64,000 nucleotides of DNA, taken from assembly GCF_036324505.1 (NCBI RefSeq), contig NC_086370.1:22406290-22470289 (forward strand). Reading direction: 5' to 3'. Positions within the stretch are counted from its first letter, which is position 1. Every line of letters starts with the position of its first letter. The translations under genes and the position numbers were made by a program. Positions 50,401-62,910 of the stretch are shown piece after piece. The stretch comes from Eleginops maclovinus. Taxonomy: Eukaryota; Chordata; Actinopteri; Perciformes; Eleginopidae. A model generated the notes under the pieces. It was not told the origin of the DNA, did not search any database, and worked only from the letters and a program-made list of their open reading frames with translations.

Positions 50401-52163
50401 CTGTGATTGGTGATTTTTTGACGTCCTTCCAGCAGCAACTCCGCACAAACAAACCCCCAAAGAACTGCAGGGGGAAATGTAGGATTGTTTAATATTACAA
50501 GACTGGGTAAAAAAACATTGGTATGGCTGATGGGAATATCCAGACTACACTATACACACAGTTGTCTGGAAAAATCAGCTGCTTCCAAAGAAACTTGAAA
50601 GGTTATAGTTTCCATGAATTCAATGGATGCTTTTAGTGTTTGTTACAACAAAGGAAAATGACTGTCTTTTTCTGCCTTAAATGTCATGCCAGGACGCAGA
50701 AAATAGTAGATCACTCAGGATCTAACATTTCAAAGAGTAAATAGCAGAACTTAGAGCCATCAGAAATGTCCCACTTGGAAATTCGAGAAAATGACATCAG
50801 TGGGTCGATCTAATAGACTGCACTTGAAGGCACCACGATGCATTCAGTTGTATTTTCTGTGGATTTTTTACTGCAAAATATGTTAGTATTTTGTTCATGG
50901 AGCTTCTTCACATTTGAGGTTTTAATCTCTGTTTCAAAACTCTTTTTTGGGGGGTTCCTCAATGAGGTATCAGTATAATCCTGCAGGATTTGCCACAGTT
51001 TATATACTGAAGCTTAAGCCGCAGCACACGGTGGGGGCTTGTGTTGTGAATGTGGGAGAGGACATTATGGGGTTGAACAAGAGAGCTCGCAGCCATTCTG
51101 GGGATGTGTTGAAATACAACTAGACAAGCGTATGTGGCCTTGTTTCCTCGCTCCCTCTTCGCTCTTCATCCCTGAGCATCTGTTTGCATCCCCTCTCCAA
51201 GGCTTCCTGTCTCTCCTCCTTTCTTTTTTTATTCCGCTCCCTGGTTACCATGTGGGCACAGTGTGAGATGTGTTTGTTTGTCTCCTAAGGCAGGAGGAGG
51301 CATACACTCGCTCATACATTTAAGCAACACATTTGCAAGTGAGCACACACACGTGCCCTGAGGAGAGTGTGTCGGTGTTCAGAGAGAGGATTGACGGGAG
51401 GAATCTCAGGTTTGGAACGGAATAAAAAGTGAGGAGTGGTGGAGAAAACCTCCTGGCAGCCTTTTGCATCACGGGCACACACACCGTCACGCAGCTACAG
51501 ACTTCAGGAGAAATCAGGATGACATAACACTTGAGCAAACGCAGAAGATTCTCGTGTTGTCGCCATATGCCCGGCTAACAGACTCTTCACAACTCTCTGT
51601 GTGATGCACAGATTTTCTGTGCAAAAACAAGACGTGTGATATTGCTCTCGGTGTTTATTCTGCTGTGCAATGACTTATGGAGCCCTGAATTTCAACAATG
51701 CGGGTCTGACAAACTCCATGGTGTGGAGGAGCAGTTAATCGAAGCATTTGAACAATGACAACACTCAAAACAACCTATCTATTTTTAGACTGATGCAGAA
51801 ATGTTTGGTATTATTCTCACTTTTACTGTCTGTTTAAAAGAGAAGGTGTGTACAGTCACATACAGGGGTTTGCCTTGGAGCCATTCTCTCAGTTATACAG
51901 ATATGCTCGAATGCAATTACATTAGTGTATAAAAAATAAGAATATATATATTATAGTCTTTGCCCCATCATGTCTTTTTTATTACGGAGCTGTCAAAGTA
52001 CAACCATTACCTGGAAATGTGTCATTCATTCTTTCACATTGATTTTGTGAATTCCATAAAAGCCCTAGACATGCAAACTATGTCTTAGCTGCACACACGG
52101 AATCATCTTCCTGTTTCTCCATATTGGTGTTACAAAACTAAATGAATTGAAGATGTGTTTTTT
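50401..52163. other. Unassigned sequence
   Basis: No gene or repeat was recognised over about 1.8 kb. Confidence 0.3.
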
Positions 52164-52914
52164 AAAGGTGTCCTATTATGCTCTTTTATGGCATATATTA
52201 AAGGTCTCAAATATATTTTAAAAAACATGCCTCTGACGTGTTTTGCTCAAAATACCAAACAGATCATTGACTTTATCATGTCCGCTATCCCTCTGTTTCA
52301 GCCCTGTTCCTGAAGTGCTGTTGCTGTGACTGTCGCTTTAAGTTTGAGCTGAAGCTGAAGCTGGACACGCCCCTTTTGAGCTGAAGCTGACCACGCCCCT
52401 TTGGAGCGTCATGACCTCTCTATCTGAAGAGAGAAGTTTCTAGCAGAGAAACTCAGCTAAGCACTGCCGTGGTTAAACCCCATATGATGTTCCAAACCAC
52501 ATCCAGCATTATTTCTGAAACTCTTCTCAGAGTTCACCTCTAGAAGAGACATTATATTATATACAACAACTCTCAGTCCCTCCTGCAGACATCCTGCACA
52601 GAGACACAGCGGTGCTGCGGAGGGGATTCAGCTTGCGACTGTATATTGCGGACGATAGGTTGGACCGTGTCACGTGGGCGGGACGTTGCCAGGAGTTCAA
52701 CGTAAAGCCAGCCCACATTTCTGATATGACGTCACATCGGCAGCAAATCTGGATCAGCTCGTTTGTACCCCGTTTGTAGAGATGAGGGTAAGGAGGGAAA
52801 GAGAGAGGGTTGTATTTTCTGACACTTTGTGTTCTCTTTACACACCGGGGACACAGTTATGTATAACAGACAGCAAAAGGTGCATTTAGCATAATAGGGG
52901 ACCTTTAAATAAAC
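52164..52914 (+). mobile_element. M2 element, full-length copy
   Basis: It is bounded by 'tttaaaggtgtcctattatg' and 'cataataggggacctttaaa', imperfect inverted termini of about 21 bp. Inside are a ~25-bp direct duplication around 'ctgaagctggacacgcccct' (52,360-52,405), a GC box 'gtgggcggga' (52,674-52,683) and a perfect TGACGTCA (52,727-52,734). There is no coding frame, so it is a non-autonomous DNA element. The TTTAAA at each outer edge could be terminal or a target duplication; a TTAA-type insertion preference (piggyBac-like) is a possibility I cannot confirm. Confidence 0.85.
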
Positions 52915-53380
52915 ATTTACTATAATAAATAACATATTTCAAATTAAAGCTGAATTACAACTTGAATTTCCTCCTCGTTCTATAACCTTTCATCTGTTGC
53001 TTTTTACTTCTCTTCATTTTAACTTCTAATGGCTCTATTTGACTGTAACTCAAATCCCCTATAGAATCATAACCACTATAATCAAACACTCCATTTTCCT
53101 AATAGTATCCCAGCGTGACCCTACCTGATTTGTTTATTTGGATCGTCTGTGTTTGCAGATGACTCAGGGGGCAAATTCATCAAGCATCAGTGTTGAGATA
53201 AGTACAAACATCATAAACAGAAAAGCCACAAAGCGACCGTGCGTGCATTAGCATCAGCAGCCGTAAACACATTAACCTGCAGCCTGCTTTCCATCATCGT
53301 ACACCTCCATCAGTACATAGAGTCACAATGTAAAGTCACCGGTGCACAGCAGACATGTTAAGGACACACAAAGAACTGTG
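52915..53380. other. Unassigned sequence
   Basis: No gene or repeat was recognised. Confidence 0.3.
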
Positions 53381-53745
53381 AGGAAGCACACACCCCCTCA
53401 CTAACACTTCACCTTTGTTTTAAAGAAAGAAAGGCATGTGTCTTTATTTCACTGAAGCTGTCTATCAGTTCAGCATGCAATGTACAGCTTGTATGTACAC
53501 AATCCTGAAAGTCCTCACCATTTCCTGTGTTTCAGTCCTGGAAGCCATCTTGTTCCAGTGCTCCAAAGTCCTCCTTATATGTGTGTAAGAGTAGGTGGGG
53601 TCTCATATCTCATTGGTCGAATAATATGTGATGTAATGTTGGCCAGTTAACCTAAAACCTATCAGTTTTGTGCCGATATTGTTTGTTCAATTTCACATTC
53701 CTGATGTTTTTCCCAAAAATCTGACCATTTTCTCAAAAACCACCA
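53381..53745 (+). repeat. Dispersed repeat, paralogue of 49,209-49,475
   Basis: It has the same block order as the 49.2-kb copy, with extra sequence around 53,615-53,660. It runs into 'ttcacattcctgatgttttt' and 'aaaaatctgaccattttctc', a piece of the T-rich family that also lies close to the first copy. Confidence 0.75.
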
Positions 53746-54134
53746 GTCCACAACTGACCTCATTTACATCTCAGATCATTTGAAAGTAGACACAGGTGTT
53801 TGAATGCATGAAGCAGCCCCTTTTGAATTTGTACCACTGGTTTTAATGGGAAAACATGAAGCTTTTTCAACTATGGCAGTACAGCGTCTACCTTCCACTG
53901 CGACGGGAACGAAATGAGAATATCAAATGTCAGATTTCTTTTCAACAGTTGGGAATTCCTTTTGAAATAATAGAAAAGGTGTGTTGTTGTTCGACACATA
54001 CAATGATGAATACCGCTCCCATCATCTGAAGCCAAGAAAACTGTCATTCATCTGCAGGGCTTTGTGCTCATGATGAGACGTATGGCCTGTCATGGAGCAG
54101 ATGGGAGAGGTGCTGGGCTCACGCTCGCAGTGTG
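53746..54134. other. Unassigned sequence
   Basis: No gene or repeat was recognised. Confidence 0.3.
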
Positions 54135-54770
54135 TGTTTATTTTGTGGTGAGAAAAGTTCCATTAAACCAATTAATCAAATTGTATTTATACAACCCGAT
54201 ACCACTAATTACACATCTGTCTCAGGGGGCTTTACAGTGTGCACAGCACCTCGCATTGTGCAAGAAAACACTCTACAATTAAGGAGGGGAAACAATGGGA
54301 GAAACCTCAGGAGAGCAACAGAGCAGGATTCCTCTCCTAGGACGGAAAGACGTGCAGTGTATGTTGTGTGTACGGAGTAGAAAGGATGATCAAATGACAG
54401 CATGGACAAACCAAAACATATGTGATCCTTCAAGATTCAAGATTCAAGAAGCTTTATTTATCCCGATGGAAATTGAGGAAAATCCTATGAAATAAATAAC
54501 AAGTGCAGCCGAAGAAAAGGAAGGACCAGAGCAACATTGAGACTGAAAGGATAAGTGGTTTTAGTTCAGGATCAAATTATATCTATATAACCCAATATAG
54601 GGAGGAAAACCTCCAGAGAAGCCCCACAACGTATAAGGAAACATGGAAGAAACCTCAGGGGGAGAACACAGAGGAACATCCCCACGACAAAAGGGATCCA
54701 GGTGTTTCAGGACCACGGCAACATTGAGATCATTAGCTACTCTTAGAGAGGTGTTGTTGCTCAGCTAACA
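54135..54770 (+). repeat. Compound dispersed repeat (two related fragments)
   Basis: The left part, 'aaattgtatttatacaaccc', 'ctcagggggctttacagtgt' and 'gggagaaacctcaggagagc', follows the layout of a common teleost repeat. 'caagattcaagattcaagaa' with 'gctttatttatcccgatgg' (54,427-54,475) looks like a LINE tail. The right part repeats the first theme ('atataacccaatatagggag', 'gaagaaacctcaggggga'). Confidence 0.5.

Positions 54771-57966
<3,196 letters not shown>

Positions 57967-58011
<45 letters not shown>
57967..58011 (+). repeat. (GT)n microsatellite
   Basis: About 22 uninterrupted GT units. Confidence 0.96.
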
Positions 58012-58013
<2 letters not shown>

Positions 58014-58339
58014 CATACCTTGTTAGATGTAAAGGATTACTCACTAGGAAAAGTGAGTCAAACCAATTGATGCTGAATATAGCGGGAATAAAAGAATGAT
58101 GTGGATGGAGTCCCAACTGAAAACCTGTGTACCTTGAAATTCTATCATTTTACGTTTCCGAGTCCAGATGATTTTTTAAAATGCTCCACACTTCATCACA
58201 CACCACCTGTGTCTCGCTCAGCCAGATGAAAAATGAATTGCATCTGTGTATCCGTGCAAAAGTGCAAGCTAAAATATATAAGAAGAAAAATTGATATAGT
58301 TAGCAGGCTGAACTTCCAGGGTATCAGCTTCTATTCGGT
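58012..58339. other. Unassigned sequence
   Basis: No gene or repeat was recognised. Confidence 0.3.
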
Positions 58340-58548
58340 TGCGCTCCAACACATTGTACGTGATAAGCTAAGGGGCGGGACATCTCTGAGCAATCACAAC
58401 AGAGCCGACTCGCTAACCAATCAGAGCAGACTGGGCTCTGGTTTCAGACAGAGGGTGAAAAGAGGAGCTGCAGCACAGGCAGTATGAGAAACATAAAGAG
58501 CTTTCTGAACATTAAAGCATGGAGACATGTCCCAGGAGAGACACTACA
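58340..58548 (+). mobile_element. M1 body (5'-truncated) feeding into a 57-bp array
   Basis: It starts at 'gcgctccaacacattgtacg' and continues through 'taaggggcgggacatctctg', 'gctaaccaatcagagcagac', 'gggctctggtttcagacaga' and 'ggagacatgtcccaggagag' straight into the first 57-bp unit. This is the clearest body-array junction in the window. Confidence 0.9.
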
Positions 58549-59337
58549 TACTGATATACACCTGAACATCAGCAGGAGAGGACTCTTTAAAGTAGAGACA
58601 CTACATACTGATATACACCTGAACATCAGCAGGAGAGGACTCTTTAAAGTAGAGACTCTACATACTGATATACACCTGAACATCAGCAGGAGAGGACTCT
58701 TTAAAGTAGAGACTCTACATACTGATATACACCTGAACATCAGCAGGAGAGGACTCTTTAAAGTAGAGACTCTACATACTGATATACACCTGAACATCAG
58801 CAGGAGAGGACTCTTTAAAGTAGAGATGCTACATACTGATATACACCTGAACATCAGCAGGAGAGGACTCTTTAAAGTAGAGACACTACATACTGATATA
58901 CACCTGAACATCAGCAGGAGAGGACTCTTTAAAGTAGAGACTCTACATACTGATATACACCTGAACATCAGCAGGAGAGGACTCTTTAAAGTAGAGACGC
59001 TACATACTGATATACACCTGAACATCAGCAGGAGAGGACTCTTTAAAGTAGAGACACTACATACTGATATACACCTGAACATCAACAGGAGAGGACTCTT
59101 TAAAGTAGAGACAATACATACTGATATACACCTGAACATCAGCAGGAGAGGACTCTTTAAAGTAGAGACACTACATACTGATATACACCTGAACATCAGC
59201 AGGAGAGGACTCTTTAAAGTAGAGACACTACATACTGATATACACCTGAACATCAGCAGGAGAGGACTCTTTAAAGTAGAGATGCTACATACTGATATAC
59301 ACCTGAACATCAGCAGGAGAGGACTCTTTAAAGTAGA
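58541..59337 (+). repeat. 57-bp minisatellite, 14 units, attached to M1
   Basis: Unit starts run from 58,549 to 59,290 in exact 57-bp steps. Variants include 'gagatgctac' at two positions and one 'catcaacagg'. The array stops at 'aagtagagaggctttttatc'. Open frames of 292 codons (plus) and 288 codons (minus) are by-products of the period. Confidence 0.97.
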
Positions 59338-59393
59338 GAGGCTTTTTATCTTCCTCTTCTAAAAGTGTCATAACCGGGTTTGGGTCGATAAAG

Positions 59394-59427
59394 GTTGTTG
59401 TTGTTGTTGTTGTTGTTGTAGTTGTTC
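59394..59427 (+). repeat. (TTG)n microsatellite
   Basis: About 11 TTG units with one 'tag' interruption. Confidence 0.93.
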
Positions 59428-59520
59428 TTTGATACACTGATCTATTTATAATAAAAGGTGCGCAGGTGTTGGTTGGCAAAAAGACAAACCCAAAGCCTTT
59501 CCAAGAGAACAAAGGTAAAC

Positions 59521-59590
59521 TTTACTTTACATTTAGCTGATGCTTTTGTCCAAAGCCAGCTGAAATAAAAGCAATAAAGGTTCAAAGTCA
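59521..59590 (+). repeat. SL-type dispersed repeat, fragment
   Basis: 'ttacatttagctgatgcttt' followed by 'tgtccaaagccagctgaaat' matches the SL core. Confidence 0.55.
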
Positions 59591-59697
59591 GATCTGCAAG
59601 AGAGCTGGAAGTACATGCACCTTAAATAAGCCAAACCACTGAAAGTGCCGGTGCATTAGTTTCAAATGAGCTAAAAACCCTTTAAGTGCAACCCTCT

Positions 59698-59867
<170 letters not shown>

Positions 59868-60363
59868 GAACCTCTCTCTGGGTCTGTATTTGCATTGTTT
59901 TCCACCACAGATGGCTTATTAACACGTGACGCCTGTGTGCCTGTACATGCCGGTATGTAGGTGGATGTGGCGTGCGTCGCTATATTTAGAGCAAGGGATT
60001 TATTAACCTTGTCATCACCTCGTGCACGGATCCAATAATGGCTGCCATGGAAACTCCTCAAGATATGAAATGTTGGATTTAAAGATATTTTAAAGCCAGT
60101 TAACAGAGCAGGCAAACAAACCGGTGACAGGCAGAGAAAGAAAATTAAAAAACTCAATACAGGTGTTCAATTTAGAAGTGTGGGAGACAAAATCAAATAG
60201 CTGTTACATTTCCTGCCTCTCTTATGTTGCACAGCAGGTGAGAGAGTCTGTCATTGTGATCACAACAAAAGAAAAATGCCCCAAAAACAACATTTTTCTT
60301 TTTAGATGAAAAAGGCGTTTGTTGCATTTTTCTGTCAACGTGTTATTTGGCGTCAAATTGAAG

Positions 60364-60521
60364 ACGCTGCAATCAAATCCTGAGGAATACATTGGCTTCT
60401 GTTGTGGCGGCGATACGGAGCGTGACAGACGCCATGTGCCACCTTAAAGGGCTCGAGCCGGTGCTTCACATGATGGAGGAAGAGCGCTCTGAGCTGGAGG
60501 CGGATGATAACGTGTGAACTC
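60364..60521 (+). CDS. Candidate internal coding exon, gene unknown
   Basis: The plus-strand frame is open from just after an in-frame TGA at 60,359 to a TGA at 60,525. It reads LRNTLASVVAAIRSVTDAM near the start and MMEEERSELEADDN at the end. The composition is helical, rich in Leu, Glu and Ala, with many G/C third positions, unlike the random frames nearby. Possible acceptors are 'aaattgaag' (exon from 60,364) or 'aatcctgag' (from 60,385); both need two bases from an earlier exon. The proposed donor AAC|gtgtga at 60,522 is poor but leaves phase 0, which matches the exon at 62,467. I do not recognise the protein; it could be part of a coiled-coil C-terminus. An overlapping minus-strand frame of 62 codons looks like a shadow. 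Confidence 0.35.
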
Positions 60522-60584
60522 GCACCAGGCGACAGCATCACTCACAAATCAGCCCGTTCGATCACAACGGGTCCACGCACGGTC

Positions 60585-60587
<3 letters not shown>

Positions 60588-60660
<73 letters not shown>
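60588..60660 (+). repeat. (CA)n microsatellite, ~36 repeats
   Basis: An uninterrupted run of about 72 bp, 60 bp downstream of the candidate exon. Confidence 0.98.
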
Positions 60661-60663
<3 letters not shown>

Positions 60664-60728
60664 ATTCTCCTCTGCAGGACTTTCCCTCCAGAGTAATGTC
60701 TTCATAAACAGCTGCTTTCTCCTGACAG

Positions 60729-60729
<1 letters not shown>

Positions 60730-60789
<60 letters not shown>
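60730..60789 (+). repeat. (CTG)20 trinucleotide repeat
   Basis: Twenty uninterrupted CTG units are followed by 'tgagagagagagag'. On the minus strand it reads CAG (Gln), GCA (Ala) or AGC (Ser) and extends two false frames, one of them running into the neighbouring 57-bp array. It lies in the proposed intron between the two candidate exons. Confidence 0.98.
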
Positions 60790-60790
<1 letters not shown>

Positions 60791-60910
60791 GAGAGAGAGA
60801 GAGAGGTCAACAAACACGGAGAGCATTATCAGAATTCTTTCCTTTAAAGAAGCACATCTCAGGGTTTTAGAAAAAGAGATGTTCTTCAGACTGAGGTCGT
60901 GCCAGAGTTT

Positions 60911-61533
60911 TACTTTAAAGAGTCCTCTCCTGCTGATGTTCAGGTGTATGTCAGTATGTAGAGTCTCTACTTTAAAGAGTCCTCTCCTGCTGATGTTCAG
61001 GTGTATATCAGTATGTAGAGTCTCTACTTTAAAGAGTCCTCTCCTGCTGATGTTCAGGTGTATATCAGTATGTAGAGTCTCTACTTTAAAGAGTCCTCTC
61101 CTGCTGATGTTCAGGTGTATATCAGTATGTAGAGTCTCTACTTTAAAGAGTCCTCTCCTGCTGATGTTCAGGTGTATATCAGTATGTAGAGTCTCTACTT
61201 TAAAGAGTCCTCTCCTGCTGATGTTCAGGTGTATATCAGTATGTAGTGTCTCTACTTTAAAGAGTCCTCTCCTGCTGATGTTCAGGTGTATATCAGTATG
61301 TAGTGTCTCTACTTTAAAGAGTCCTCTCCTGCTGATGTTCAGGTGTATATCAGTATGTAGTGTCTCTACTTTAAAGAGTCCTCTCCTGCTGATGTTCAGG
61401 TGTATATCAGTATGTAGTGTCTCTACTTTAAAGAGTCCTCTCCTGCTGATGTTCAGGTGTATATCAGTATGTAGAGTCTCTACTTTAAAGAGTCCTCTCC
61501 TGCTGATGTTCAGGTGTATATCAGTATGTAGTG
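60911..61533 (-). repeat. 57-bp minisatellite, 11 units, no M1 body
   Basis: The same unit as the other arrays, on the minus strand. It begins after 'gtgccagagttt' and ends at 'cagtatgtagtgtgttctgg'. Neither flank contains M1 body sequence, as with the 21.3-kb array. The units are very uniform; one at the left edge has 'gtgtatgtcag'. Confidence 0.97.
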
Positions 61534-62124
61534 TGTTCTGGCAAAGTGCCAAAGTGCTCAGCAGAAAAGGCCCTTTTCCCTTAGACTTTTGCTACTAACA
61601 TATTTTGTGTATTGAATTTGGATGAATCTGTCCTGGGGTGCAGCGCTCTGTCTGAAGTGATCCCAGCGGAAAATCAAGACATTCAACGGACCCTTGTATT
61701 TCGCCTCTAAAAGAAGACACATTCACTGGTGACTTTTAAGACCATTAGTATAATGAGCTGGCAGAGAATAATAATTATCATTGACTTAGCAATCATCTTC
61801 AACTTGAAGGACACTTTAGCAAGATTAGGCAAAGTGTGTCTTCCAAGGTTTCACATATTTTAAGACTGCAGTGGAAATCTCATTGGGAAAAGTGGGTCCA
61901 TATTGCTGGAAAGTAGACGACTATTGTTTGTAATGGCTTTCATGTACAAGTAGCTATAGCTTTAAGGTTAGCAATAGACTCATAACTTCCAGTAACTTCA
62001 CATTGCTGACTGTAAGAACAACATCGCTAAGATCAAAATCAAACAGCTAAAAAGCAAATACGGTTTGAGGACTATCAGAGATTACTATATAGCTAAATTG
62101 ACTTGAATTCATGCACAATTTGTT
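61534..62124. other. Unassigned sequence
   Basis: No gene or repeat was recognised; it would be intronic if the two candidate exons are real. Confidence 0.3.
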
Positions 62125-62205
62125 ATGATTTGACTTCCTGTCTCTGTGTTCCCCTTCTGTCTGATTACCTGATTGTGTTCACCTGGTGCTCCTGTGTTTC
62201 TCTTA
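62125..62205 (+). mobile_element. Fragment related to the 36.8-kb LTR-like unit
   Basis: 'gacttcctgtctctgtgttc', 'cccttctgtctgattacctg' and 'attgtgttcacctggtgctc' parallel 36,890-36,965. Only about 80 bp is retained. Confidence 0.5.
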
Positions 62206-62466
62206 AGCCCAGCAAAACATTCAAAGGCCTTGTTTTTGTCATGTGCACAGCTGTGGTTTGGATATGCTTTGGAAAACAGTCCTCCAACAATGCAACATCA
62301 ATATATATAAGAGATAAAACAATAATAATAGTGCAAGCTCAGGAACACACAGACACCGAGCTAATGTATTCAACCATCAGTTGCACATGATATAACCGGG
62401 ATGCACAAGTCCATAAACCCTGACAGACGATGATGCATCCTGGTGTATTTTACTGATATCTTGCAG

Positions 62467-62595
62467 GATTTGCTCACTAAGCTGCAGGAGATTTCGGACG
62501 TGCTGTCAGGCCAAGTCAACACCTGCGACCAGCAGAGGAAGGATGCTCTCTGTAACATGAGGAAACACTACAAGCTCCAGCTGTTTGAATGCTGA
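62467..62595 (+). CDS. Candidate terminal coding exon, gene unknown
   Basis: A plausible acceptor ('gtattttactgatatcttgcag') precedes 42 codons and a TGA. The peptide begins DLLTKLQEISDVLSGQVN and ends MRKHYKLQLFEC. It is an amphipathic, charge-rich sequence typical of a coiled-coil tail, and codon third positions are mostly G or C, unlike the A/T-rich surroundings. The frame has no upstream Met, which fits an exon rather than a free ORF. Phase 0 at the acceptor agrees with the exon ending at 60,521. An AATAAA at about 62,885 could end a ~300-bp 3' UTR. I do not recognise the protein. The minus-strand frame across this segment (62,370-62,558) looks like a shadow. Confidence 0.42.
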   Translation, partial: DLLTKLQEISDVLSGQVNTCDQQRKDALCNMRKHYKLQLFEC

Positions 62596-62910
62596 TCACA
62601 AGTGACACGGCTCAACGATCCCTATCCACACCTCCACTCAGGTGGAAACTGCAGCCACGAGCTGTACAGCAGTTTAACACATTTAAACATTTCTTGGCAC
62701 TCGGTGCAGATTTGACAGTTTTCCTAAAACTCAGGAATAGCGGGGACACTTGGCGACAGGACTGCTCAGTTGTGGAAAGTTGTCAGACTGAGTTAAATCA
62801 CAGTCCAGTTATTCAGACCAATCAGCACCATGTCAGCAGCTCATTTTTCCCACTGAGGGCCTCTCATGCAGAAAGCTTGAGGTGGAATAAACCAGGGTTC
62901 ATCAGAACAG
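62596..62910 (+). other. Possible 3' untranslated region
   Basis: If the exon ending at 62,595 is real, the sequence up to 'gtggaataaaccagggttca' (AATAAA near 62,885) is a candidate 3' UTR. Nothing in it matches the repeats of the window. A 108-codon frame at 62,589-62,915 has no motif. Confidence 0.25.

Noticed and set aside
60562..60813. Poly-Gln / poly-Cys protein on the minus strand
   Set aside because: It only joins the (CTG)20 and (CA)n repeats in one frame.
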